Of a DNA stretch of 64,000 bases, positions 52,447-60,268 are shown one piece after another. Source of the stretch: Pseudomonas sp. (GTDB lineage Bacteria > Pseudomonadota > Gammaproteobacteria > Pseudomonadales > Pseudomonadaceae); the NCBI RefSeq assembly GCF_030150285.1, contig NZ_JASLGE010000078.1:1-64000 (forward strand). Reading direction: 5' to 3'. Within the stretch, counting starts at the first letter, position 1; each line of letters starts with the position of its first letter. The translations under genes and the position numbers were made by a program. The notes under the pieces were generated by a model. The model saw nothing but the letters and a program-made list of their open reading frames with translations. It had not been told where the DNA came from and ran no database searches.

Positions 52447-52626
52447 TTACTTTTTGCCCAGCGTGATTTGCTTGGACGGGCCGAATGTCTGGCCGCTGAC
52501 GCCTTTATCAATTTGCTGGATCTCGCCACCAGACTTCAAGAACGCGGCGATTTGCGCATTGATTGAGTCACTGGTTTCAACAGCGGGAGCTGGCTTGGCT
52601 TTACTGGCGGATGCTTTTACACGCAT
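52447..52626 (-). CDS. Small protein of 59 residues, unknown
   Basis: A short basic protein with two parts: an Ala/Lys-rich unstructured start (KASASKAKPAPA) and a likely helical DSINAQIAAFLKSGGEIQQ followed by GVSGQTFGPSKQ. Coding-like base use and a plain ATG at 52626 support it. A perfect 9-bp inverted repeat (52395-52403 with 52413-52421) lies downstream without a T run. No known domain; function unknown. Confidence 0.6.
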   Translation of the reverse strand: MRVKASASKAKPAPAVETSDSINAQIAAFLKSGGEIQQIDKGVSGQTFGPSKQITLGKK

Positions 52627-52984
52627 GGCGGCTATTGACCTGTAGAAAATAACTGAGCCAGCGATAATACCTGAAATACTTGACAATTGCTTGTTAAATA
52701 TCCTTCGGAAAATTAAAGGGCGTATTGACAGTGAATACCCATAACACCGTTATTATTTTCTAACTCGCTGTTTTAATTCGAAACCTTGTGTCTGCGGCAA
52801 TGATATTAAGGCCGCTTGGGGCCTGTCGCGATGCAGTGTCTGACTGACGAATGGTGCGCGGGGCGATGAGCAAAGCCCTGAAAAATCATGCCTTTCGCAG
52901 AATTTTTGTTTGGCGGTTGGCGCGGCCACAATTCAACCCCCTAAACTCGGGTAGAATGCCGCCCACGTAATGAGGGTATAGAAC
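52627..52984. other. AT-rich intergenic stretch upstream of cvfB
   Basis: 358 bases, AT-rich compared with its surroundings between 52640 and 52800. On the plus strand TTGACA (52725-52730) and TATTAT (52751-52756) are 20 bp apart, a suboptimal promoter that would give a long leader before cvfB. TAGAAT (52952-52957) is a second -10 nearer the gene. On the minus strand TATTAT (52669-52664) could serve the 59-residue protein. No coding or RNA gene was recognised. Confidence 0.45.
52952..52957 (+). promoter_or_regulatory. -10 element of the cvfB promoter
   Basis: TAGAAT, 28 bases before the ATG at 52985, is a good sigma-70 -10 match. No -35 at 17 bp is clear. Confidence 0.45.
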
Positions 52985-53821
52985 ATGGCTTTAATTGGTC
53001 GCTACAACAGTTTGCAAGTGGTTAAACATACTCACTTTGGTTTGTATCTGGATGGCGGGGCTGACGGTGAAATACTGTTGCCCAATCGTTATATCCCCAA
53101 AGATATTCCGAGCGAAGATGAAGACTGGCTCAATGTCTTTGTTTATTTGGACAGCGATGACAAGTTAATTGCAACCACGGAAAAACCAAAAGTTCAGGTC
53201 GGCGAATTCGCCAGCCTGAAAGTGGTTGAAGTTAATAGTATTGGCGTCTTCCTCGACTGGGGGCTGCCCAAAGATTTACTGCTGCCTTACTCCGAAGAAA
53301 AGCGCCAGATGACCGCCGGCGAATACGTGGTGGTGCACGTCTATCTCGACAAGCACACGCGTCGTATCACCGCTACAGCTCGTCTGGACCGCTACCTGGA
53401 CAAAACCCCGGCCAATTACCAGGTGGGCCAGGAAGTTGACTTGCTGGTGGCTGAGGCCACTGACATGGGCTTCAAGGCCGTGATCAACAACAAGCACTGG
53501 GGCTTGATTCACAAGAACGAAATCTTCAAGTTCATGCGCGCTGGCAAGCAGGAGAAGGGCTTCATCAAGGAAGTCCGTGCTGATGGCAAGATCAGCCTGA
53601 GCCTGCAGCCGGTCGGTCAGGAAGCGGCCAGCAGTTTGAATTCGAAGATTCTCAGTGCGCTGCGCGGTAATGACGGTGTGTTGGCGATCAGTGACAAAAG
53701 CTCGCCGGAAGCCATCAGCAACCTGTTTGGCGTGAGCAAGGGTAACTTTAAAAAAGCCATTGGCGCGCTGTACAAGGAAGGCAAGATTGCCATCCACGCG
53801 GACCGTATCGAACTGATCTGA
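52985..53821 (+). CDS. cvfB: S1-domain RNA-binding protein, CvfB-like
   Basis: A 278-residue protein of three consecutive S1-type RNA-binding domains (about 1-65, 66-135, 140-210) and a C-terminal winged helix (about 220-278, NLFGVSKGNFKKAIGALYKEG). This layout is that of CvfB/YitL, which controls virulence genes in Staphylococcus and has an unknown role in Pseudomonas. ATG 52985 with GAGGG about 8 bases before. Confidence 0.92.
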   Translation: MALIGRYNSLQVVKHTHFGLYLDGGADGEILLPNRYIPKDIPSEDEDWLNVFVYLDSDDKLIATTEKPKVQVGEFASLKVVEVNSIGVFLDWGLPKDLLLPYSEEKRQMTAGEYVVVHVYLDKHTRRITATARLDRYLDKTPANYQVGQEVDLLVAEATDMGFKAVINNKHWGLIHKNEIFKFMRAGKQEKGFIKEVRADGKISLSLQPVGQEAASSLNSKILSALRGNDGVLAISDKSSPEAISNLFGVSKGNFKKAIGALYKEGKIAIHADRIELI

Positions 53822-53869
53822 TCCGGCACTCAAGGGCTATAAAGTACGTGTTGTGAAAAGGAGCAGTGC

Positions 53870-53914
53870 ATGTGCGGTTTTATGGGTCTTGAGTTGTTTC
53901 GGGTGACGAGATGA
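53870..53914 (+). CDS. 14-codon ORF overlapping the next gene's start
   Basis: MCGFMGLELFRVTR, with a strong AAAAGGAG ribosome site 6 bases before its ATG. Its TGA overlaps the ATG of the EamA transporter (ATGA), whose own ribosome site is weak. This fits a leader peptide that passes ribosomes to the transporter gene by translational coupling. Too short to carry a function of its own; a remnant of a longer gene starting Met-Cys-Gly is possible. Confidence 0.5.
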   Translation: MCGFMGLELFRVTR

Positions 53915-54840
53915 GTGTGTTGCGGCGACCAACGGATGCGTTTGCACTGCAAGTCATGCTGCTGCTTTGCCTGATATGGGGCGTGCAGCAGGTGGCAATC
54001 AAATGGGTGGCCGCTGACATTGCACCCGTCATGCAGGCAGCGATGCGCTCTGGCATATCAGCCCTGTTGGTGGGGCTGCTGGTGTGCTGGAAGGGCGGCT
54101 GGGACCAGGTGCCGACGACCTGGCGCGCCGGGCTGCTGGCGGGCAGCCTGTTTGGCCTGGAGTTCCTGTTGATTGCCAAAGGCCTGGAGCTGACCAGTGC
54201 GGCGCATATGTCGGTGTTTCTCTACACCGCCCCTATCTTTACGGCCCTGGGGGTGAACTGGTTGCTGCCCAGCGAGCGTTTGCGGCCGCTGCAATGGGTA
54301 GGCATCGCGCTGGCTTTTGTGGGAATTGCCTGCGCGTTTGCCGGCGGCATTTCCTTCGCCGATATGGATCGCGACATGTTGCTGGGGGATGCCTACGCCG
54401 TCATGGCCGGCATGGCCTGGGGTGCAACAACGGTGGTGGTGCGTGGCTCGAGGTTGTCCGAGGCCCCTGCGGCCTTGACGTTGTTTTACCAATTGCTCGT
54501 CGGTTTTGTCGGCCTGCTGATTATCGCTGCAATCAGTGGCCAGATCACTCAGGTGCACTTGACCACGGCAGCGGTGACCAGCGTGCTGTTTCAGGCGTTG
54601 GTGGTGTCGTTTTTCAGTTATCTGGTGTGGTTCTGGCTGCTCAAGCGTTACCTGGCCTCCAACCTCGCGGTGTTCTCGTTCATGACCCCGTTGTTCGGTG
54701 TGACGTTTGGGGTGCTTGTACTCAAAGAACCGCTGAGTTTCAACTTTGTCGTGGGCGCGGTGCTGGTGTTGCTGGGTATCACGTTTGTCAGTGCCGAACA
54801 GTGGATGCGCCGCAAGTTGCGCACGTTGCTGGGGGGTTGA
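53911..54840 (+). CDS. EamA/DMT-family transporter
   Basis: A 309-residue, ten-helix DMT protein: MLLLCLIWGVQQVAIKW at the start, HMSVFLYTAPIFTALGVNWLL, the second repeat with PAALTLFYQLLVGFVGLL and the conserved FMTPLFGVTFGVLVLKE. Probable export of amino acids or other small molecules. Its start overlaps a strongly primed 14-codon ORF, which may drive its translation. Confidence 0.9.
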   Translation: MSVLRRPTDAFALQVMLLLCLIWGVQQVAIKWVAADIAPVMQAAMRSGISALLVGLLVCWKGGWDQVPTTWRAGLLAGSLFGLEFLLIAKGLELTSAAHMSVFLYTAPIFTALGVNWLLPSERLRPLQWVGIALAFVGIACAFAGGISFADMDRDMLLGDAYAVMAGMAWGATTVVVRGSRLSEAPAALTLFYQLLVGFVGLLIIAAISGQITQVHLTTAAVTSVLFQALVVSFFSYLVWFWLLKRYLASNLAVFSFMTPLFGVTFGVLVLKEPLSFNFVVGAVLVLLGITFVSAEQWMRRKLRTLLGG

Positions 54841-55222
54841 TGAACCGGGCAGCGGCCTGGCCATGCGTTGGCTGGTAGTAGTCAGGCAGTCGACAAGGCC
54901 GCGTCGCAAGGGGGGGCTGCAATGCCCCCACTTGCCAGCGTGCGAAACGGTCAGCGTACATCCCTTGCAACAACCTTTTTGTCGCTGCCACCACGTGGCC
55001 AATGCGCGGCATGGGCAGGGCGCACATCAGCCCTGAACGTATAGATAGCCCGGCAGTTGGGGGTGTGCGCGCGAGTAATGCGATGTGTTGTCAGACATTT
55101 TCAGGTTGCCGGGCAGACTAAAGTTCATTGACCTTAAGCAAGCATCTTGTAGGACTTAGGTCTATTATCTGTACGAAGCGACTACAGAACTCCCGTCGCC
55201 CGAGTGACCCCAAGGGGGAAAT
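54841..55222. other. Region between EamA and the 41-residue ORF
   Basis: 382 bases without a supported gene. A GC-rich stem (CAAGGGGGGG at 54907-54916 with CCCCCACTTG at 54925-54934) may end the EamA transcript. TATTAT (55163-55168) is a possible -10 element for the small protein at 55223; no -35 was found at the right distance. Confidence 0.4.
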
Positions 55223-55348
55223 ATGAAAGACAAACTGAAATCCTGGCTTCATGACCTCGGTGTGGCCCTTGGCCTGATCGAGCCGCCACTGCAACCGGTG
55301 CCGATCCCTGTCGAAGATCCGCGTCGTCGTCCGCAACGTCGCCGCTAG
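55223..55348 (+). CDS. Small amphipathic, Arg-rich protein of 41 residues
   Basis: MKDKLKSWLHDLGVALGLIE forms a likely amphipathic helix, then PPLQPVPIPVEDP, then an Arg-rich end (RRRPQRRR). CAAGGGGG lies before its ATG at a suitable distance, and its codon use fits the genome. Charge pattern suggests binding to membrane, nucleic acid or a partner protein. No family known to me. Confidence 0.6.
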   Translation: MKDKLKSWLHDLGVALGLIEPPLQPVPIPVEDPRRRPQRRR

Positions 55349-55370
55349 GCGTGCAGGTGCCCGTCGGGTC

Positions 55371-55478
55371 TTACTGCGCTGTGTCGGTGTCAGTAGGCGT
55401 CGTGTCACTGGCGCGTAGGACGCCGACCAAGGTGACCTGAAGCACTTGGCCGAGCACGGTAGGTTTTTGTTGGCTCAC
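55371..55478 (-). CDS. Candidate small ORF of 35 residues, minus strand
   Basis: Starts GTG with AGGA 6 bases before; sequence MSQQKPTVLGQVLQVTLVGV, then a Thr/Asp-rich tail. It lies between the 41-residue ORF and the DTW gene, facing the former. Good ribosome site, but no domain; a chance frame is possible. Confidence 0.35.
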   Translation of the reverse strand: MSQQKPTVLGQVLQVTLVGVLRASDTTPTDTDTAQ

Positions 55479-55523
55479 GCTTTATCCTGCGCGCTCTTTT
55501 CCAGAGCGTGAGTGTCTACTGTT

Positions 55524-56129
55524 ATGCCTCGAGCCCAATGCCCTCGGTGCTTGCGCCCGCAAACGCACTGTTTGTGCTCTTTGATCCCCGCCTTGGACAG
55601 TCGTACACGCGTGCTTCTGTTGCAACACCCCAGTGAAGTCAATCATGCGTTGAACACCGCTAGGCTGGCCGCTTTGGGGCTGAGCAATGCTGAGTTGCGT
55701 GTGGGGGAAGTGTTTGAAGATCTGGCCGAGTGGCTTGAACAACCGGGGTATCAGGCGCGGCTGCTGTTTCCAGGGGACGATGCGCAACCTGTCAGCCGAA
55801 ACGAGTCAAACAGCGAGTCTCACCCCCTTTTGCTGGTGGTGCCCGACGGTACTTGGCGCAAGGCGCGCAAGCTGCTGCACCTTAATCCGTTACTGGCACA
55901 GTTGTCTCGCATCACGCTGCCAGAGGGGGCGGTCTCGCGGTACCGATTGCGCAAAGCGCCGGGGCCAGGTGCATTGTCGACCCTGGAGGCGATTGTTCAG
56001 GCACTGGAAATCCTTGAAGCGCCGCGCAGCTATGCGCCACTTCTGCGCCCGTTTGAAGCGTTGATTAATGGGCAGATCGACGCGATGGGAGTCGAGACTT
56101 ACCAGCGTAATCATGTCGATCGGCCGTAG
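55524..56129 (+). CDS. tapT: tRNA-uridine aminocarboxypropyltransferase (DTW domain)
   Basis: A 201-residue DTW-domain enzyme, which adds the 3-amino-3-carboxypropyl group to uridine 47 of some tRNAs (acp3U). It has the zinc motif CPRCLRPQTHCLC at the start and the signature LVVPDGTWRKARKLL in the DTW region (here Asp-Gly-Thr-Trp). The ATG at 55524 (MPRAQCPRC) or a GTG 12 bases upstream. Good match in length to E. coli TapT. Confidence 0.85.
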   Translation: MPRAQCPRCLRPQTHCLCSLIPALDSRTRVLLLQHPSEVNHALNTARLAALGLSNAELRVGEVFEDLAEWLEQPGYQARLLFPGDDAQPVSRNESNSESHPLLLVVPDGTWRKARKLLHLNPLLAQLSRITLPEGAVSRYRLRKAPGPGALSTLEAIVQALEILEAPRSYAPLLRPFEALINGQIDAMGVETYQRNHVDRP

Positions 56130-56190
56130 CCTGGCAATCGTCAATCCAGAACTGGTGATGGCATAAAAACGCCCGCGTGCCTCAGGGCAA

Positions 56191-56589
56191 TCAGGGTTTT
56201 TTCAGGGTTTTCTGGCGCAGGATGTAAACCGTGACCAGGACCGCGCTGGTCAGCATAAAACCCCGTGCCCATGGTAAAGGCACCAGGTAGCAGGACAGCC
56301 CGATGCTCAGCCACATCAAGCCAATGGCATACACTTTGGCCTTGAGCGGTATGCCGCTACCCGCCAGATAGTCGCGGATCCAGGGGCCTAGCCGAGGGTG
56401 CCCCACCAGCCATTGGTAGAAGCGCGGCGAACTGCGTGCAAAGCAGGTGGCAGCCAACAGCAGGAACGGGGTGGTGGGCAGTACGGGCAGGAAGATGCCA
56501 ATCACCCCCAGCGCAACACTCAGCCAGCCGATGGCAAACAGTGTGTAACGCAGCAGCCGCGAACGGCTGCCAACGGGGGGCTGAACCAC
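56191..56589 (-). CDS. YbaN-family (DUF454) membrane protein
   Basis: 132 residues with about four hydrophobic helices. The signature GVIGIFLPVLPTTPFLLLAA is the DUF454 motif, and FARSSPRFYQWL follows. Small inner-membrane protein of unknown role. GTG start at 56589, 4 bp after the YecA-like stop on the same strand, so the two are probably co-transcribed. Confidence 0.9.
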   Translation of the reverse strand: MVQPPVGSRSRLLRYTLFAIGWLSVALGVIGIFLPVLPTTPFLLLAATCFARSSPRFYQWLVGHPRLGPWIRDYLAGSGIPLKAKVYAIGLMWLSIGLSCYLVPLPWARGFMLTSAVLVTVYILRQKTLKKP

Positions 56590-56593
56590 TGGA

Positions 56594-57181
56594 TCAGTGG
56601 TGGCGGGGCTTGAGGATGGCCGGTTTTTCGTCAGGTGCCTGGCAGAGCAGGAACAAAGCGGTCAGCGCCTCGGGAATCTGGACGATCATGTCGTCCATCA
56701 AGTTGGCATCCTTGGCGATGTCTTCGAACTCGGGCTGGTCATCGAACAGGCCGGAACCGACCATGATCGGCAGCAGCATTTCGCTGACTTCTTCTTCGGC
56801 GGTTTCAAACCAGGCGGCTTCGCGCATGAACACGCCTTCCATAAAGCCAACACACCAGCCGCGCAGGTCGGAGTCGTCCGGCTCGTCACCCAGGTCGAGG
56901 TCGCAAGGCAGCTCGAACTCTTCATCGGACGCCAATTGGCGGGCGATATGGGCTTTGAGCTGAATGAGGGTGGCCTCGATCTCTTCGCGCTGGGCGTCGT
57001 TCTGATAGTGCGGCGGCTCGGAGAAGATCGCGTCGATCCATTCGCGCTCAGACACTTCTTCAGCGCAGATGGACAAGGCAGTCAGAAAGCCGTGGGTGGC
57101 GACATAGTCCAGCGCCTCGTCATGCAGCTCGTCGGCGTCGAGGAAGGCTTGCAGGCGGGTTAGTTGCTCAGCGAAGGACAT
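56594..57181 (-). CDS. YecA-like UPF0149 protein
   Basis: A 195-residue acidic, helical protein of the UPF0149/YecA family: VATHGFLTALSICAEEV near the start and DLRGWCVGFMEGVFMRE in the middle. It lacks the C-terminal SEC-C zinc motif found in some YecA proteins. Cytoplasmic; function unknown. Starts at 57181. Confidence 0.9.
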   Translation of the reverse strand: MSFAEQLTRLQAFLDADELHDEALDYVATHGFLTALSICAEEVSEREWIDAIFSEPPHYQNDAQREEIEATLIQLKAHIARQLASDEEFELPCDLDLGDEPDDSDLRGWCVGFMEGVFMREAAWFETAEEEVSEMLLPIMVGSGLFDDQPEFEDIAKDANLMDDMIVQIPEALTALFLLCQAPDEKPAILKPRHH

Positions 57182-57317
57182 TGGGACTACCTAGTAAATA
57201 AACAATACCGAATTCTAGGCTTTCTTGAGCGCTCAAGCCAGTCGCTGTATGTATTTGCCATCACTTCCCGGTGATCGGCAGATCAATCAGCAGGCCCTGT
57301 GCGGGAGAGCGCTCGGG

Positions 57318-57323
57318 TATACT
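57318..57323 (+). promoter_or_regulatory. -10 element of the recQ promoter
   Basis: TATACT inside CGGGTATACTCCCG, 127 bases before the recQ ATG. No convincing -35 is seen. The inverted CGGG...CCCG around it may be fortuitous. Confidence 0.4.
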
Positions 57324-57449
57324 CCCGCGTTTTGTGATGCCCTGCAGTCAATGCAGCGCTCCCGCGCGGTGTGCCAGAGCCTTTCAGCGGCTTTGTAGCC
57401 GCGCCGGGGCGCTTGCCGCAGGGGTGTTTCGGCGATTTCTGGAGTTTCT

Positions 57450-59579
57450 ATGCTCGAACAGGCTCAACGCGTACTCAAAGACATCTTCGGCTACGACAGT
57501 TTCCGTGGTCGTCAGGGTGAGATTATTGAGCGCGTGGCCAATGGTGGTGACGCGCTGGTGCTGATGCCAACCGGGGGCGGCAAGTCCTTGTGCTTCCAGG
57601 TGCCTGCGCTGTTGCGTGAGGGCCTGGCGGTGGTCGTTTCACCGCTGATCGCCTTGATGGACGATCAGGTCGCCACCCTTGAAGAGCTCGGTGTGGCCGC
57701 GGCGTCCCTGAACTCGACGCTCAGTGCCGAACAGCAGCGCGACCTGGCCAGCCGTATCAAGCGCGGTGAGGTCAAAATGCTGTATCTGGCCCCGGAACGG
57801 CTGGTGCAGCCGCGCATGATGGCCTTTCTGCAGAGTCTGGACATCGCGCTGTTCGCCATCGATGAGGCGCATTGTGTATCCCAGTGGGGTCATGATTTCC
57901 GGCCCGAATACCTGCAATTGGGCCAGTTGGCCGAAATGTTTCCCCATGTGCCGCGCATTGCACTGACAGCCACGGCAGACAAGCGTACCCGTGAAGAAAT
58001 TGTCACGCGCCTGCATTTGCAGAATGCCGAACGCTTTCTGTCGAGCTTTGACCGGCCCAATATTTTTTACCGCATCGTCCCCAAAGAGCAGCCGCGCAAG
58101 CAGTTGCTGGCGTTTTTGTCCGAACGCCGCAGTGACGCGGGCATTGTCTATTGCCTGTCACGTAAAAAGGTCGATGAGGTGGCACAGTTTCTCTGTGATC
58201 AAGGTTTCCCGGCTTTGCCATACCACGCGGGCCTCCCCAACGAAACTCGGGCCGCCAACCAGAAGCGCTTCCTTAATGAGGAGGGGCTGATCATGGTGGC
58301 GACCATTGCGTTTGGTATGGGAATCGACAAATCCAACGTGCGTTTCGTTGCGCACCTGGATCTGCCCAAGTCCCTTGAGGCCTATTACCAGGAAACCGGC
58401 CGCGCTGGCCGTGATGGTTTGCCGGCCGACGCGTGGATGGCCTACGGTCTGCAAGACGTCGTGATGCTCAAGCAAATGCTGCAAAACTCCGAAGGTGATG
58501 AGCGGCACAAGCGCCTGGAACACCACAAGCTCGACGCCATGCTGGCACTGTGCGAAGAAACCCGTTGCCGCCGTCAGACGCTGCTTGCCTACTTCGATGA
58601 AGACATGCCGCAACCTTGTGGTCATTGCGACAATTGCGTGGACGGCGTGCAAACCTGGGATGCCACCGAGCCGGCGCGGCAGGCGCTGTCAGCCATTTAT
58701 CGTACCGGTCAGCGCTACGGCACCGGCCACTTGATCGATGTATTGCTGGGGCGTGAAAACGAAAAAGTCCGCAGCTTTGGCCATCAGCACTTGTCAGTCT
58801 TCGGGGTGGGCAAGGCCCGGGCCGAAGGCGAATGGCGCACGTTGTTCCGCCAGTTGGTGGCCCGTGGCCTGGCCGATATTGATATCGAAGGCTATGGCGG
58901 CTTGCGGCTGAGTGACAGTTGCCGCCCGTTGTTACGCGGTGAGGTGACTCTGGAACTGCGCCGTGAACTCAAACCGCAAACGTCGGTTAAAAGCAGTTCT
59001 GCCAGCCCGGCCAGCCAATTGGTGCGTGGCGAAGAGCGCGAGCAATGGGAAGCGCTGCGTGCGCTGCGCCGCAAGTTGGCCGAAGAACACGGCGTGCCGC
59101 CCTACGTTATTTTCCCCGACTCCACGTTGCTTGAAATGTTGCGCAGCCAACCGGCATCGTTGTCCGACATGGCCAAGGTCAGCGGTATTGGTGCGCGCAA
59201 GCTGGAGCGCTATGGCGAAGCGTTCCTCGAAGTCTTGGGCGGGCAGGCTGAAACGCCCAAAGTGGTGGCCGATATCCGTCACGAGCTGATCAGCCTGGCC
59301 CGTGCGGGCATGACGCCGCTGCAGATCGCCGGTCAATTGAACTGTACTGAAAAGAATGTTTACACAATGCTGGCCGAGGCTATCGGCCGTCAGGAGTTAT
59401 CGCTGGATCAGGCGCTGGACTTGCCTGAAGAACTGATGGAAGAAGTTCAGGACGCCTTCCTGGACGGCGAAGGTGAGCTGCCAAGTGTGGCCAGCGTTGC
59501 CGAACAGTTCAAAGGCCGGGTGCCAGAAGGCGTCTTGTATTGCGTGCGCGCAGCCCTGCAATCCGAGTTTGAAATGTAG
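57450..59579 (+). CDS. recQ: ATP-dependent DNA helicase RecQ
   Basis: RecQ unwinds DNA 3' to 5' in recombination and fork repair. The 709-residue protein has TGGGKS (41-46), DEAH (138-141), the aromatic loop HCVSQWGHDFR, the zinc Cys set CRRQTLL...CGHCDNC and the RQC winged helix. An HRDC domain (about 525-600) is followed by an extra C-terminal segment with IAGQLNCTEKNVYTML, making it about 100 residues longer than E. coli RecQ. GGAG lies before the ATG. Confidence 0.95.
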   Translation: MLEQAQRVLKDIFGYDSFRGRQGEIIERVANGGDALVLMPTGGGKSLCFQVPALLREGLAVVVSPLIALMDDQVATLEELGVAAASLNSTLSAEQQRDLASRIKRGEVKMLYLAPERLVQPRMMAFLQSLDIALFAIDEAHCVSQWGHDFRPEYLQLGQLAEMFPHVPRIALTATADKRTREEIVTRLHLQNAERFLSSFDRPNIFYRIVPKEQPRKQLLAFLSERRSDAGIVYCLSRKKVDEVAQFLCDQGFPALPYHAGLPNETRAANQKRFLNEEGLIMVATIAFGMGIDKSNVRFVAHLDLPKSLEAYYQETGRAGRDGLPADAWMAYGLQDVVMLKQMLQNSEGDERHKRLEHHKLDAMLALCEETRCRRQTLLAYFDEDMPQPCGHCDNCVDGVQTWDATEPARQALSAIYRTGQRYGTGHLIDVLLGRENEKVRSFGHQHLSVFGVGKARAEGEWRTLFRQLVARGLADIDIEGYGGLRLSDSCRPLLRGEVTLELRRELKPQTSVKSSSASPASQLVRGEEREQWEALRALRRKLAEEHGVPPYVIFPDSTLLEMLRSQPASLSDMAKVSGIGARKLERYGEAFLEVLGGQAETPKVVADIRHELISLARAGMTPLQIAGQLNCTEKNVYTMLAEAIGRQELSLDQALDLPEELMEEVQDAFLDGEGELPSVASVAEQFKGRVPEGVLYCVRAALQSEFEM

Positions 59580-59697
59580 ATATTTTTCACAATAAGCAAG
59601 CCTTGATTGACTTTAGGGTCTTGCCTATGAACAAGCTCCATGCTTAGCTGGCTAATAATTTTCTTTACTCTATTTCCGTCTAATCGTTGAGTTTTTT

Positions 59698-60132
59698 ATG
59701 CCTTTAACCGATCAACATCGTTTTGGTATGCAACTGGCCCAAATGTCCCGTGGCTGGCGTGCCGAACTGGATCGTCGTCTTGCTGGCCTTGGTTTATCCC
59801 AGGCGCGCTGGTTGGTGCTGCTGCACCTGGCGCGTTTCGACGAGGCTCCCACCCAGCGTGAGCTGGCGCAAAGTGTCGGTGTCGAAGGCCCGACACTGGC
59901 GCGTTTACTCGACAGCCTGGAAGCGCAAGGGTTGGTTCAGCGGCACTCGGTGGTGGAAGATCGTCGCGCCAAGAAAATCGTGTTATGTGATACCGCCCGG
60001 CCCTTGATCGCACAAATTGAAGCCATCGCCACGGCCTTGCGCCAAGAGTTGTTTGTGGGGATTGATGAGGAAGAACAGCGCATTTGCCTGCGTGTTCACC
60101 GACGCATCCTGGATAACCTCGAAAAAAATTAA
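59698..60132 (+). CDS. MarR-family transcriptional regulator
   Basis: A 144-residue winged-helix regulator: LSQARWLVLLHLARFDEAPTQ and the recognition helix QSVGVEGPTLARLLDSLE, with the wing EDRRAKKIVLCD. MarR dimers usually repress stress or efflux genes and release DNA on binding phenolics. No target operator was identified. Position between recQ and plpD is as in P. aeruginosa. Confidence 0.92.
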   Translation: MPLTDQHRFGMQLAQMSRGWRAELDRRLAGLGLSQARWLVLLHLARFDEAPTQRELAQSVGVEGPTLARLLDSLEAQGLVQRHSVVEDRRAKKIVLCDTARPLIAQIEAIATALRQELFVGIDEEEQRICLRVHRRILDNLEKN

Positions 60133-60215
60133 TGCCCCCGCAGGAGGGGCCACCCGGTCTTCGCCGCCGCGCTGCCGCGCAAAGAACTGGGGGCCCTTGG
60201 AGCAAAAGCCAGATC

Positions 60216-60244
60216 AAAAAATCACGAGCAAGCTCGTTCCTACA
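60216..60244. repeat. REP element after the marR gene
   Basis: AAAAAATCACGAGCAAGCTC followed by GTTCCTACA: a copy of the local REP type, 84 bases after the marR stop and before the end of plpD. Confidence 0.6.
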
Positions 60245-60268
60245 GGCGTTCCCCGGTCGTACAGCGCT

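Noticed and set aside
53870..53914. Remnant of an SOS-response peptidase or other Met-Cys-Gly enzyme
   Set aside because: Only three residues agree, which is no evidence; the leader ORF reading fits better.
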